Below are positions 1-9,896 of a stretch of 64,000 nucleotides of DNA, piece by piece. The stretch is from contig OZ038386.1 in assembly GCA_964036045.1 (NCBI GenBank), forward strand, positions 16,566,329-16,630,328, written 5' to 3'. Each line of letters begins with the position of its first letter. Position 1 is the stretch's first letter. The stretch comes from Eutreptiella sp. 'Long Island Sound 2002' (taxonomy: Eukaryota > Euglenozoa > Euglenophyceae > Eutreptiales > Eutreptiaceae). Below the pieces are notes generated by a model. That model was not told the DNA's origin. It was given only the letters and a program-made list of their open reading frames with translations, and did no database searches. The position numbers and the translations under genes are program-made.

Positions 1-480
1 TCAGCAGCCGGTTAAGTACTAACATTTCATTTGCCAGATTGGATAATTGTGAGTCTGATATTGGTTCGGACCTACATTTGCTCTGTGCTTCCTTTTGAAC
101 AGTTGACTGATTGGTCGTGGCAACCTTGACTGACTCACCATCGTGGGGACGCACCATCATTGGGACTCACCATCGTGGGGACTCACCATCATTGGGACTC
201 ACCATCATTGGGACTCACCATCGTGGGGACTCACCATCATTGGGACTCACCATCATTGGGACTCACCATCATTGGGACTCACCATCGTGGGGACTCACCA
301 TCATTGGGACTCACCATCATGGGGACCACCATCATTGGGACTCACCATCAGCAGCCGGTTAAGTACTAACATTTCATTTGCCAGATTGGATAATTGTGAG
401 TCTGATATTGGTTCGGACCTACATTTGCTCTGTGCTTCCTTTTGAACAGTTGACTGATTGGTCGTGGCAACCTTGACTGA
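1..480. repeat. 133-bp direct repeat flanking a 16-bp minisatellite
   Basis: Bases 1-133 recur, apparently without change, at 348-480. Between them (about 134-347) lie roughly 13 head-to-tail copies of a 16-bp unit in two alternating forms, ACTCACCATCGTGGGG and ACTCACCATCATTGGG. The window probably begins inside a larger tandem repeat of about 347 bp. The open frames here that read out repeated 'GTHHHWDSPSWGLTI' peptides come from the minisatellite and are not evidence of a gene. Confidence 0.9.
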
Positions 481-493
481 TTGGTTGTGGCAA

Positions 494-537
494 CCTGGGG
501 GGGGGGGTTTGGGACAGCAAACACCCCCCCCCCCAGG
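494..537. repeat. G11/C11 inverted repeat (hairpin/G-quadruplex-prone)
   Basis: CCT followed by 11 G (497-507), a short spacer containing TTTG...CAAA, then 11 C (524-534) and AGG. The arms are exact inverted complements over 14 bases, with the TTTG/CAAA pairing extending the stem. The remainder of 538-965 shows no gene or repeat that I recognise. Confidence 0.85.
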
Positions 538-965
538 GGAAAAAAAACTGGCAGAGGTAGGGAGCGGGGTTGCTGATGCAACATGGACAGGGGGTTGGCA
601 TAAAGGACTGCAGGCAATCCCTGCGGTTGCAAAATGGCACCGCTCCATTGAATTGGAAGGGGACTAAATTGCCACACTGCAGCGCCGCGCCAATCACAGC
701 CAAATGGTGCGGGGCTTTGCGTCAAGCAACGTTTCCCCTGATCCTGCGCATCAGCAACCCCCACAACGCTCACCAAAACGGTGACAAACTTTGAGCTGCT
801 TGTCTTTTGGGTGGGAAATGCAAAGGGGAGGGATGGAGGAATCCATGTTGATGTGTGATGCGAGCACCAACCGGCACATTTGCTATCGTCAATGAGCACA
901 ATGAAGCAATGATGCAAAGTGGATGGGTTGGAGTCCAAAGACAATGTTCATAAGAGGAAAGGTTT

Positions 966-2277
966 TTGGAACAGTATCAACGCATGAGATCCTATGTTCT
1001 GTCACAAATCTCTCTAGGGTTTGCTCAGAACACCCATGTTGAACATATCCGCGACGGGGTACTGCATCTCATTTTTACGATTCGCAGCGGCCACCATCGG
1101 AATCCACTTGGATCAACTTATCATTTTTATAACATTGTTACGGGATGGCCAAGCGCAGGGAAGGTATGCATTTTGGCCTCACTAGATTGGTTTTTGAGCT
1201 CCTTCGCGTCGCGGCACAAATTCACTGTTGTTCGCATGTTGTTACATCAACCACCAACTTTGTAGGGTTGCGTCTAAGTTGGACATTACACGTCGGGCCG
1301 TTCGCTCCGCCATCAAGGCCATGTTTGACCGCTTGGACACAACCAATTTGTTTGCCGTGCCATTTGCGCGGCGCTGGGAATATGCAGACGGCAAACACCG
1401 ATTGATGCGAAACATCTCTGCAATAGTGGACTCAACTCATGTGTTCATCGCCAAACCGCAAGATCGGGTTCTACGGCGGCTTCTTTGGTTCAATAAGGGA
1501 GAAAAGAAGGGTCCTGCCATTATTTTCAACGTTTTTATCAATCCGGGCCGTGAAGTCATCGCTTGTTCGTGGTGGTATCCTCCTAAAGTATGGGACACCT
1601 GCGAATCGTCGCGTTTAAAGGTGGGGGCCATCCACCTTTGCATCAAATTGCCTATTTTCGTCTGTTTTAGGCCTACGACGCAGACATTACGAGAGATATG
1701 GATGCTGCTCTTCTGTGGGTGTGGGATGGGCCTCGCCCTGATATGCGCCTTGGTGACCTTCATTATCGGACATGTCCCAACATGGTTACTCGGCTGCCGA
1801 GGCCACGACCGGAGCCCGTTGTGCGCCAAGCCGGACGAGGTAGAGGCGGAGGTCGAGGTGGTGGTGGTAGAGGTCAAGCTCAGCGTGGTGGTGGCCGGGG
1901 CAATGGTCGAAGACGGCCTGGGCAACATGCACAACAAGTGGTAGCGGAAGTTTATGTTCGCCGGTTCAATCGAATGGTGTCCAAGGTATTTATGCTAGTA
2001 CGCAAAAGCCCAAAGCCAAATAAATGTATGTTTGATTCGTGTAGTACGTTGCTCTTTCATCATTGCACCTCAGGAGCGCATTGCTATTGAAAACGCATTC
2101 TCCAACATCAAGAAGTTTGGCCTTTTTCATCGAGTTAAGAGCCGAGGTGGATTGTACGAATATAATGAGTTGACCTACTTCTTCTTGGCGGCGTGTGTAC
2201 TACATAATTGTGAGATTCAGTTTGATTTGCAAAATGGTTGCGAGCCTACAGCTGAGCGGCCATGCAAATGTGCATAG
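966..2277 (+). pseudogene. PIF/Harbinger-type DDE transposase, decayed
   Basis: The homology is spread over several frames. Around 1,145-1,340 there is a helix-turn-helix-like stretch (VASKLDITRRAVRSAIK). Near 1,420-1,450 comes the first DDE block (IVDSTHVFIAKP), followed by a basic W-x-NKGEKKGPAIIFNVF segment typical of DDE_Tnp_4. A possible second acidic site is GDLHYR near 1,755. The C-terminal block (2,060-2,220) reads ERIAIENAFSNIKKFG...LTYFFLAACVLHNC, matching the conserved E region and helical tail of this superfamily. The reading frame changes at least twice and a Gly/Arg-rich low-complexity tract (about 1,800-1,930) interrupts it, so the copy is not functional. No terminal inverted repeats were identified. 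A distantly related HARBI-like host gene is possible but less likely given the frameshifts. Confidence 0.75.
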
Positions 2278-2480
2278 TAGATCACCAAGAGTGTTAGGAA
2301 TTTAGGATTGCCAAACAATGCAAATGATTGAACCATCGATCTACGATTTGCATCATTGCTTTGCACACGTTTGGGGAGGTTTGCTAAGGTGAGATCTCAC
2401 AATTTGGCATGAACAAAGAACATTTTTAGTACTATCGAACTGCCTGTTTGAGGTATCTATGGCTTTCCATCGATAGGGTA
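2278..2480. other. No recognised feature
   Basis: Spacer between the PIF-like remnant and the 11-bp minisatellite. It shows no LTR end, PPT or target duplication for element A, although A's missing 3' half should have ended somewhere on this side. Confidence 0.6.
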
Positions 2481-3128
2481 ACACATTGGGCGACAGGGAG
2501 GCGACAGGGAGGCAACAGGGAGGCGACAGGAAGGCGACAGGCAAGCGACAGGCAAGCGACAGGCAAGCGACAGGAGAGCGACAGGTTACCACGTTGGGCG
2601 ACAGGGAGGCGACAGGGAGACGACAGGGAGGCGACAGGGAGGCGGCAGGAAGACGACAGGCAAGCGACAGGCAAGCAACAGGCAAGCGACAGGAGAGCGA
2701 CAGGTTACCACGTTCGGCGACAGGGAGGCAACAGGGAGGCGACAGGGAGGCGACAGGGAGGCGGCAGGAAGACGACAGGCAAGCGACAGGAGGGCGACAG
2801 GGAGGCAACAGGAAATAGCGACAGGAGAGCGACAGGAGGGAACGACAGGAGAGCGACAGGAGAGCGACAGGAAGGCGCCAGGCAAAAAGTAGCATGGCAA
2901 CAGGAAACGACAGGAAGCGACAGGAAGCGACAGGATAGCGACAGGAGGGCGGCAAGAAAGCGACAGGGAAGCGACAGGAAAGCGACAGGGGAGCGACAGG
3001 ACAGCGACAGGGAAGCGACAGGCAAGCGACAGGGGAGCGACAGGGGGCTGAAAGTGCCAAAACAGCGACAGGGAGGCGACAGGGAGGCGACAGGATGGCG
3101 ACAGGAGGGCGAGGTGGCCCGAATCTAT
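2481..3128. repeat. 11-bp minisatellite (GCGACAGGGAG)
   Basis: About 58 tandem copies of an 11-bp unit, GCGACAGG followed by GAG, AAG, CAA or similar. A higher-order pattern is visible: a TTACCACGTTSGGC spacer recurs at about 2,586 and 2,706, and a related one sits at about 2,480, so blocks are roughly 105-120 bp. On the minus strand the array has no stop and is read in frame from element A's reverse transcriptase, giving an artificial 11-residue repeat (CRLPVASLSPP-like). Open frames on both strands across this stretch reflect repeat composition. Confidence 0.9.
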
Positions 3129-5433
3129 TGAAAAATTCACGGAGGAGAAGGACATGGTCCTCTTTGGTATTAGTACCCAAACTCACGTCGTCGATTTGAG
3201 CCTCCATTTCTGCACCCCGAGAAATCAACTCTTGTACTATAGGCCTGCGCCTCAGTATGTACAAAATTTTGTTCATTAGCTCCTGGAAGAGCGCTGGGGC
3301 ATTAGCCACCCCAAAAGGCATAACCTTCCACTTAAAGACACGGCCCTTAGGGGTTATGAAAGCCAACAGCTCCTGAGCTGTGGCGGTTAGGTCCACCTGC
3401 CAGAAACCAGAGCGTTTGTCCATTTTGGTCTTGTACCTGCATTTGGCAATACGCTCCAGGGTATTTTCCATGTTAGGAATACTCCCTGAGTGGTTCTGGG
3501 TTTTCTCGTTGACCTCACCATAGTCTACAACCAGTCGTAGGGCAGTCGACCCTGGTTTGGCAACAAAGAAACAGGGACTGCAGTGATGGGGGTAGTCCCC
3601 CTGCTTATATTCCTCAACGAGGCCAGCATCAATACATTCCTGGATCTGGCGCTCCATTTCTTCAACCTGTTCCTGTGGAGCGGGATAGGGACGACACCTC
3701 ACTCGCGTCTTTTCAAATTCAGGTTTCAGTTTCAGGTCCATCTGGACCAGTTTTTTGCAAGAGAGGGGAGGCGGCAAGGCGCCAAACACCTCCTCATAGG
3801 TTATCAGCAATTTCTTCAGGCGGGGGTCAAGGTTAAGACTCTCGAGTTTCTGAAGGAAATCCTCCTCAGCATGGAGGTTGCTCTTTCCATGTTCTTTCTT
3901 TTTCTGCCGATCAGCAGTTTCGGCAGGCACAGAACCATCGTCCCACTCAGGGGGACATTGCTGCCCATAGTGCAGAGAATACACTAGCGGTATCTCAGGA
4001 TCAGGCAGCGTATAGGACTCATCGTCCTCCTCAGACCAGATGGAGGATTTCCAGGTCTGTTTGCGGTATTGCAGCCGCTCTTGGCGCTCAATACCTTCGG
4101 CCTTCAGGTACAACAGCCGCCGGAGTTCCTGAGTGTCATGCTCAGACAATGGCATGTTATTAGCAGCAGGCCGCGCCAGAGCATCAGCACTCCGGGCCAC
4201 GGGTTCACCTGTGTGCATAGGCTGCATGTGTAGCACTGGCTTCCCATCAGGGGAGGCGGGCTCAGAGGTTGACTCTAGATCTACCTCCTCCAGCAACAGC
4301 TGGGCCAGGAAGGCACTGTGTTTTAGGTCAACGCAGCTGGGATCAACAGGAGGGATAGTGCTGGCGATCTCAGACAGTTGGTCGTCAGCATCCTCTTTAA
4401 CAGCTGCAGGTTCCAGATAGTCATCGGGAGACTCACACCCTGTAAGTGTGGCAGATAGGTGCTCAGGAGATCGATTTTTGAGATCAAAAAGGGTCAGGCC
4501 ACGATTTTCGGCCATGACCTCTTTCAGTAGCACCTGGTCTAGGTCACACAGAGGTACAGGATTGAGAGATCCATCGACGATGGACAGGAAACTGGCCCAC
4601 TCAGGGGCCTGCATAGCTGTGTCTGAGTCCTCAGGCACATAGATGCGGCCGTCGGGGAGTTGCACTCTTCCCACGGTCATTCGATCTAGCATACGGCGCC
4701 AGTAAGCATGTTCACCAGAGCAGCCCCCGTCAGGGGTGCACATGACAACCCTTCCTCCCTCATAAGCGATTTTGGTTAGAACCTTCGCGAACAGGGAGAA
4801 GGGAGGGTTAGCATACGCTAGGCCCATTGCTTTCCAGAAGAAACGGAAAGCATTGTTCAGCTGTTTCGAGCAGTACAACTGCATGATGTGCTGTTGTTGG
4901 CTCGCAAACAATTCCACCTGGATCTCATCCAGGTTTACCTGAAGGGCCGCCAGTCCATTTTCAAGAACGTGACGGGCCAATTGGTAGTTTTCAGTACGAT
5001 AGTTAGTCTTGGATGCGTAGCGCAGCCCAGACTCTTTTCGTCCTGACAGCTCCAAAGGTACGGAGAATAGCCCACTGCCAAAGTCGCAGTGCAAAGAATA
5101 GGGGCGCTGGAGTGACAGCATTTTTACCTGGGGGTTTCTTCGCAGGAAGTCGGTACCAATGACGATGTCAAAGGCGTCGGTGTCCAGCACTCTGCAGTGT
5201 TGGGTCACGGTTTCGTCGCCCAGGCATACAGTCACATCGACCCCCCCCAAGGAATGGATGGTACGCCCGTCCCCTACTCTTATGGCCACGGTCTTAGTTT
5301 TCTTGAAAGTCTTTAGCAGGTGCCAGGCCACTATGGAAAGTGTTGCACCGGTGTCAAGCACCGCTCGAAAAACTTGATCCCCGATTTTCACGAGGATCCA
5401 GAAAACCAAGTCCTCCTCTTCGGAGCCGCCCCC
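3129..5433 (-). CDS. pol: pol (partial) of element A: protease, LFAS module, RT N-terminal part
   Basis: This follows gag in the same frame after one TAG codon. In order it encodes a retropepsin with the active-site triad in VLDTGATLSIV, then an unusual module (VELFASQQQH...LYCSK...WKAMGLAY...VVMCTPDGG), then a variable acidic linker, then reverse transcriptase: LRLVVDYGEVN, motif A (DKRSGFWQVDL, about 3,400-3,440), motif B (FGVANAPALFQELM) and motif C as QIDDVSLGT (about 3,175-3,200). Coding homology ends about 20 residues after motif C, where the 11-bp minisatellite starts; the frame then runs open to 2,353 through repeat sequence. The first ATG lies roughly 100 residues in, after the protease site, so translation probably needs readthrough from gag. 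RNase H and integrase are missing, so the copy cannot be autonomous. Confidence 0.88.
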
Positions 5434-5439
5434 CTACTC
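5419..5439 (-). promoter_or_regulatory. Probable gag-pol readthrough site (TAG-GGGGGC)
   Basis: Gag ends GAGGAG-TAG and the following codons continue the same frame into the protease with no ATG. The downstream sequence GGGGGCGGCTCCGA is identical in sister copy C (26,324 onward), although surrounding coding sequence has diverged. UAG followed by G-rich sequence is reminiscent of gammaretroviral UAG readthrough. No frameshift is needed to join the ORFs. A downstream structure was not demonstrated. Confidence 0.65.
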
Positions 5440-7641
5440 CTCATCAGGGAACTTGACATCCACCCCTGCAGCAAGGAGGGACCTGGCCATCCAGGCCAAG
5501 CGCCTCTTCTTGGAGTTATTCCCCTCAGGGGTAGCGTTATCCCCCTGGGGGCGCTTCTTAGGATCACCTGCGGCAGGAGCGGGTGTAGCAGCAGGAGTGG
5601 GTGTAGCAACGGGCGCTGATGAGCGCCTCTGGGGGTTAGGGGGTCCATTTTTGCCACCCCCCTTGCCACCTCCTTTACCACCTTTATCCCCATTCGGGGG
5701 ATTTCTGGTGGGTGTTTGGGTCTTCTGGCGTTCTGCCTCCTGACGCTTGAGTTTGTCACTCTCGCGTTTCTTTATGTGGCATTCGTCCTCGTAGTGACGA
5801 TGTTTGCCACAATAGCCACAGGTGATGGTACACCTGAAATGGTCCTGATGGGTCACAGGTTTCCCATCCTTGGTATGCTGCTGTTGTTTCATCTGCAGCA
5901 TACAGCTACTGCGGTGATCGCAGTCAGAGCCATGACAAGGTCCCCCCTTGTCATTGACAGGTTTGCAGTAGAACAGAGGGGGTGTACCTGCATCAGGTTT
6001 AACCTCATTCATGGCACGTAGGTTACCCCTCCCTTTACCACCTCCCTGGTTGGGGTTAGTGGGATTTTTAGGCCCTTTCCCTTCGCCACGTTCGGGGGTA
6101 GGGGTACCACCTCGACCCAAATGCTTCTTGAGGAATTTCTCCATGTGGGAGTCATTCTCTCTCTCAAGAGCTAGCTCAATTAAGAGGTCCACCAGTTCAT
6201 CGTACGAGTGGGTCCTGCTCTTCCTCTCAGAGGTAGAGCGGCAATCATCCCAGGTACGTTGGGGGATCTTACTCATGAGCCACAGGTGGGGCTCAGTGGT
6301 TCCGTAGGGGCCCACGTTCATCCGCGAAAACAGGTACTCCAAGTCGCACACATATTCAGAAATTCGCACAGCGGATGGAAACTCAGGGAGCATAGGTAGC
6401 TCCTCTATCTGTGTGCGCACACTGAGGTCAGTCTCATAGACTGGGACTGTTTTCTCCAACCTCAGTAGTACCTCTGCCCAGGTGGAACAGGTTTTCACAA
6501 TCTGTTTCACCTGTTTTTGCAAAAATTTCTTTTTGCATGAGCGTTTCAGCAGTGAGCATTTGGTGGCCACATCCACATGGGATTGGCCAGTCAGCAAAAG
6601 GAACTCAGCAAATTCTTCTGCCCATTCGGGCAGATTTTTGGGGTCGAACTCCGGCAGTTCCAGCTGGATGTTCGCCTGGGCAATAGGTCTGCCCGTCTTC
6701 CCACCCCCCGGAGTTAGGCCTGAAGGCAACACGCCGGCAAGAGGTGCCAGGGCTGACAGCCCTCTTTTCTCAATCTCTGTGACAGGCACGTCCTGTAGTT
6801 CAGCCATGGGCACTGTCCTGGGACGGGGGTGAAAGGGGCTATGGCAGGTGACCTTAGGCAACAGCCTTGAGACCCTTGATCTCTTAAGATCTTCGGCCAG
6901 GGTACTCAGTCCGGGAGAGGGGAAGGACAACTCTGGCTTGGGTAAGTGTTCTGCAATACCCAGTTTCGCCTTAATGGCCTCCGATAGGGCCGTCACATCT
7001 GGATCTTCTGATCCAGACAGAAGTTTGGCCAGTAGTTCGGCCGTATGATCCAGGGCACCGTAGGTTGGCCTTGGATGATGTTGTTCCTCAACTCGAGTCG
7101 GGCCCACTTCGGGAGCCCCTGGGGTTGGACAACATGCTCTTGGATACTCGGGTCTCGGTCGTCTTGGCAGGGATGCTGTCTCGGCTCTGTCGGACGGCGG
7201 GCCAGAGTGCGTGTAGGACCCTAGGTCTGTACGTGGTCTGGATCCATGTACTGCCAATGGTTCCTCTCCATCTTCTCCACGAATGGATTTGTAGTACTCT
7301 TCATGGAGGATGTATTCATCCATTTTCTTCCTCAGTTCCTCATACTCCTCAGGGCCTTCAATCGCTGTTGAGGATGGAGCCGGACAGGCGGATCGGGAAA
7401 CTGAGGCTGCTACGCGCCTGTGGAGATGAGAGAGGCTGTCTCCACCGTGGGCCGCTAAGGCCTCGGTGGTAAGGCCTTTATTTTCTTCCGCCCTTCTGCG
7501 TTCTGGATCTCCTCGGGACCAAGATCCGCCACTGAGATGTTGTGGAGCTCCGTAAGGTGGTTCACTCATAGGGTGGGCCATGCTGCCCATTTGCACTTGG
7601 ACAGTTCTGATGGGCCAGGTCCTGACGCTTGGCGTGGACAT
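5434..7641 (-). CDS. gag: gag of element A
   Basis: Capsid/nucleocapsid polyprotein of about 735 residues. I chose the ATG at 7,641 (MSTPSV) because the sister copy C begins MSHPSV at the matching place about 50-70 bases from the PBS; the frame is open 11 codons further upstream. The N-terminal third is low complexity and charged. The middle holds a conserved gag core (IQLELPEFDPKNLPEWAEEF ... DLSVRTQIEELP). The C-terminal part has a Cys-rich segment followed by one CCHC zinc knuckle (CGYCGKHRHYEDEC, CX2CX4HX4C), then a Gly/Lys/Pro-rich RNA-binding tail. It ends VKFPDEE with TAG, immediately followed in frame by pol. No internal disruption is seen. Confidence 0.9.
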   Translation of the reverse strand: MSTPSVRTWPIRTVQVQMGSMAHPMSEPPYGAPQHLSGGSWSRGDPERRRAEENKGLTTEALAAHGGDSLSHLHRRVAASVSRSACPAPSSTAIEGPEEYEELRKKMDEYILHEEYYKSIRGEDGEEPLAVHGSRPRTDLGSYTHSGPPSDRAETASLPRRPRPEYPRACCPTPGAPEVGPTRVEEQHHPRPTYGALDHTAELLAKLLSGSEDPDVTALSEAIKAKLGIAEHLPKPELSFPSPGLSTLAEDLKRSRVSRLLPKVTCHSPFHPRPRTVPMAELQDVPVTEIEKRGLSALAPLAGVLPSGLTPGGGKTGRPIAQANIQLELPEFDPKNLPEWAEEFAEFLLLTGQSHVDVATKCSLLKRSCKKKFLQKQVKQIVKTCSTWAEVLLRLEKTVPVYETDLSVRTQIEELPMLPEFPSAVRISEYVCDLEYLFSRMNVGPYGTTEPHLWLMSKIPQRTWDDCRSTSERKSRTHSYDELVDLLIELALERENDSHMEKFLKKHLGRGGTPTPERGEGKGPKNPTNPNQGGGKGRGNLRAMNEVKPDAGTPPLFYCKPVNDKGGPCHGSDCDHRSSCMLQMKQQQHTKDGKPVTHQDHFRCTITCGYCGKHRHYEDECHIKKRESDKLKRQEAERQKTQTPTRNPPNGDKGGKGGGKGGGKNGPPNPQRRSSAPVATPTPAATPAPAAGDPKKRPQGDNATPEGNNSKKRRLAWMARSLLAAGVDVKFPDEE

Positions 7642-7711
7642 GATGAACTTGTTGTTGAGTTTTGTGTGCTGCACTTCTTCTCAGGGTCGGTTCAAAAGGA
7701 CACAAGGGACT

Positions 7712-7723
7712 GTCTCTGCTACC
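7712..7723 (-). promoter_or_regulatory. Primer binding site of element A
   Basis: Minus-strand GGTAGCAGAGAC lies directly after the 5' LTR. It is a near match to the sequence complementary to the 3' end of eukaryotic initiator tRNA-Met (TGGTAGCAGAG). Sister copy C has the better match. Confidence 0.75.
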
Positions 7724-8432
7724 GGAAAGATGTCCTTGATTTATGCCCTAGATATTTTGATGAAATCCTGCAGGTTTTGAAGTTGTAAACCCAAACCAAA
7801 GCAGCAAGTAGAGCAAGAACAGGATGTGGATCGAATCAATGATTGGTTTTGGAATCCAGTGTAACACAGAAGGGCTGCAGATAGACAATGCAGGTTTATA
7901 CACAAAGATTCAATCACAAATGGATAATACAAAGATTTTATATGAAAATTGGACTGACTCAGGCCTCCAAGATAGCAATAGGCACTTCATGTGCACTCTT
8001 TTGGGTGAAATGGTGCTGGTTAGGAATGTGGGGCATAGATGTCAGGCCAACACAGAAAATGACTTGGCCAAGCAACTGAATTCAGAAACAGTTACAAAGT
8101 AGCACCACAATAAGTGGTAGAAACAATTGAGTATAGGGGTCTTGGGGTGGGAGACCACTAGGCTTAACCTCCAAGGCCTAAAGCATGAAATGCCTATTTT
8201 ATTTCGGTATATCCTCCATGAAGGAAGGTACCTCCGCTCAGTTGAGTGGTAGGGGTGAACTTCATGGGAGGCTAGGGTCACAACCCTAGTTACTTTGAGA
8301 AAGTGTACTTTGGGCTTCAAAAGAGAGATAAAAATACTTAAGTTAGTCTTAACATCAACAAAAGGGTTTTGAGGGGGGCTTGGCCTGGATCAAGCCCTCC
8401 AAGAAAGACATGGCAGTGACTTTTTCTTACTC
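7724..8432 (-). repeat. 5' LTR of element A (~0.71 kb)
   Basis: On the minus strand it starts GAGTAAGAAAAAGTCACT at 8,432 and ends ...CATCTTTC before the PBS. It aligns along its length with the LTRs of C, sharing the AGTGGTAGGGGTGAACTTCA block, the ACCCTAG repeats and the GATTGGCAAC-type AT-rich half, though clearly diverged. No matching 3' LTR is present in the window. Confidence 0.88.
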
Positions 8433-9896
8433 GTGGAGCCCTATGGCTCTAGTGACCTAGGCGGAGACCCCTCTGACGATGAGCCGCCGTCCATGACTTC
8501 TGCTTTGCCCTCGGAGGACGACAACCGTGAGGACCCCGAGAACCCAAGTGGGCGGAAGAAGAAGAAAAAGAGGAAAACCAGGCGCCCTGAGGGACGCAGG
8601 TCTCAGGAGGCTAAGGCTATTGCCACCTCCAAGATCGTGGTGAACTTGCCTGAGTTCACAGGCAAGGATCTCAGCGAGTTCGCTGAGAATTTTGGCCGGT
8701 TCCTCCGAATGACCGGCCAAACCCATGCTAGTGGGCGAGTCAAGTGTGATCTGCTCCTGCAGTGCTGCAAGACCAAGTACCTGGAGAAGCAGGTCAGGCA
8801 GATCGTGACTAAGTCCGCCACCTTTGCTGACGTGTTGGTTGCCTCCGAGAGGCAGTACCCTACCTACGAAACCGACCTCTCCATCAGGGCCGAGATCCAG
8901 AACCTGGCCGTGCTGCCCAACAACCCCAAACCTGCCAGGGTCTCTGAGCTACTGGCTGACCTGGATCACTGGGCTGGACGATTGACGCCCGGTTCCTACA
9001 GCAGCGACGACCTCTTTTTCTGGTTGGTGGCTAAGCTCCCTCGGGAGCTGTGGGACGAGTGCCGGTCAACGGCAGAGCGCAAGGCTAGAGCCCTCAACTA
9101 CGAGGATTTGTCTGTGCTACTCTTGGAGCTGGTGCTGGAGAAAGAAAGCGACCAGCACCTGAATGCCTACCGTCGTGGAGGAGGAGGTTCTGGAAGCCAT
9201 GGCAAAGGGTACCAAGGACCTGGACAGGGGACTACCCCCAAGCACGCCCGTATCATGGACAATGTCAAGGAGCTCTTCTGGTGTGACGCCAGAGATGAGC
9301 ATGGCCACCTGCAGCACGCCCCTGACTGCGAGGAGCGAGACTGCTTCGTAGTCCAAGGGAAGAAGCAGGAGACCAACACCGGCGCCAAGGCGAAGATGCC
9401 GGATCACTACAGGTGTACTATCACCTGTGCCTTCTGTGGGAAGAGGAAGCACTACGAGGATGAGTGCTACCACAAGCAGCGCCTGTCGGCGAAGCTGAAG
9501 GGCGAGGATCCTGGCAAAGGCTCTGGCAAGGGCGGTGGCAAGGGCAACGGCAACAACTCCGGCAAGGGCAGGTCAAAAGGACGTGGAAAAGGACAAGACA
9601 AGAACCAAGGTGGACGAGGAGGAGGCGCTAACCGCCAGCCCGATGAGGACAACAAGAACCCGGACAAGAACGGAGGCAACCCCAACCCTAATTCAGGGGG
9701 GAACTCCGAGCCCTCTGGAGGGCAGTCTGGTCCTACCACACGCTCGCAGACTCAGGCCCAGTGAGAGCAAGGGGCCAAGCGTGAGCATGAAGGTGGTGAT
9801 GACTGACGGCAACGCCAAGAAGAGAAGCCGTTTCATGAGAATGGCCCGCAAATTGCGGAACAAGGGGTTCGAGGTGACCTGTCCTGCGGAGTTGTG
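8433..9896 (+). pseudogene. gag: gag of element B-prime (5'-truncated, frameshifted)
   Basis: Begins inside gag at VEPYGSSDLGGDPSDDEPP, matching about residue 343 of element B's gag. The core (IVVNLPEFTGKDLSEFAENF ... YETDLSIRAEIQNL) and the CCHC knuckle (CAFCGKRKHYEDEC, near 9,428-9,470) are intact, followed by a Gly/Lys/Asn-rich basic tail. Two lesions lie near the C-terminus: an in-frame TGA at 9,762 where B has a Gln codon, and a 4-bp TGAC duplication near 9,803 that shifts the frame. The terminal peptide FMRMARKLRNKGFEVTCPAEL then ends in TGA-CGG, as in B. Confidence 0.88.

Larger units (their letters stand above)
3129..8432 (-). mobile_element. Element A: truncated Ty3/gypsy chromovirus (family A/C)
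   Basis: Read on the minus strand: 5' LTR (8,432-7,724), PBS (7,723-7,712), gag (7,641-5,434), an in-frame TAG, then pol as far as reverse transcriptase motif C. Homology to the sister copy C stops at about 3,132. RNase H, integrase, chromodomain, 3' noncoding region and 3' LTR are absent and an 11-bp minisatellite begins instead. The remaining gag-pol frame is otherwise uninterrupted, which suggests recent activity before truncation. The 5' LTR abuts the interior of gag of element B-prime at 8,432/8,433, so A probably integrated into B-prime and later lost its distal half together with the 5' part of B-prime. Confidence 0.88.

Noticed and set aside
2448-3155. Arg/Gly/Asp-rich (plus) and Cys/Leu/Pro-rich (minus) ORFs around 2.4-3.1 kb
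   Set aside because: Pure translations of the 11-bp minisatellite; repetitive in every open frame.
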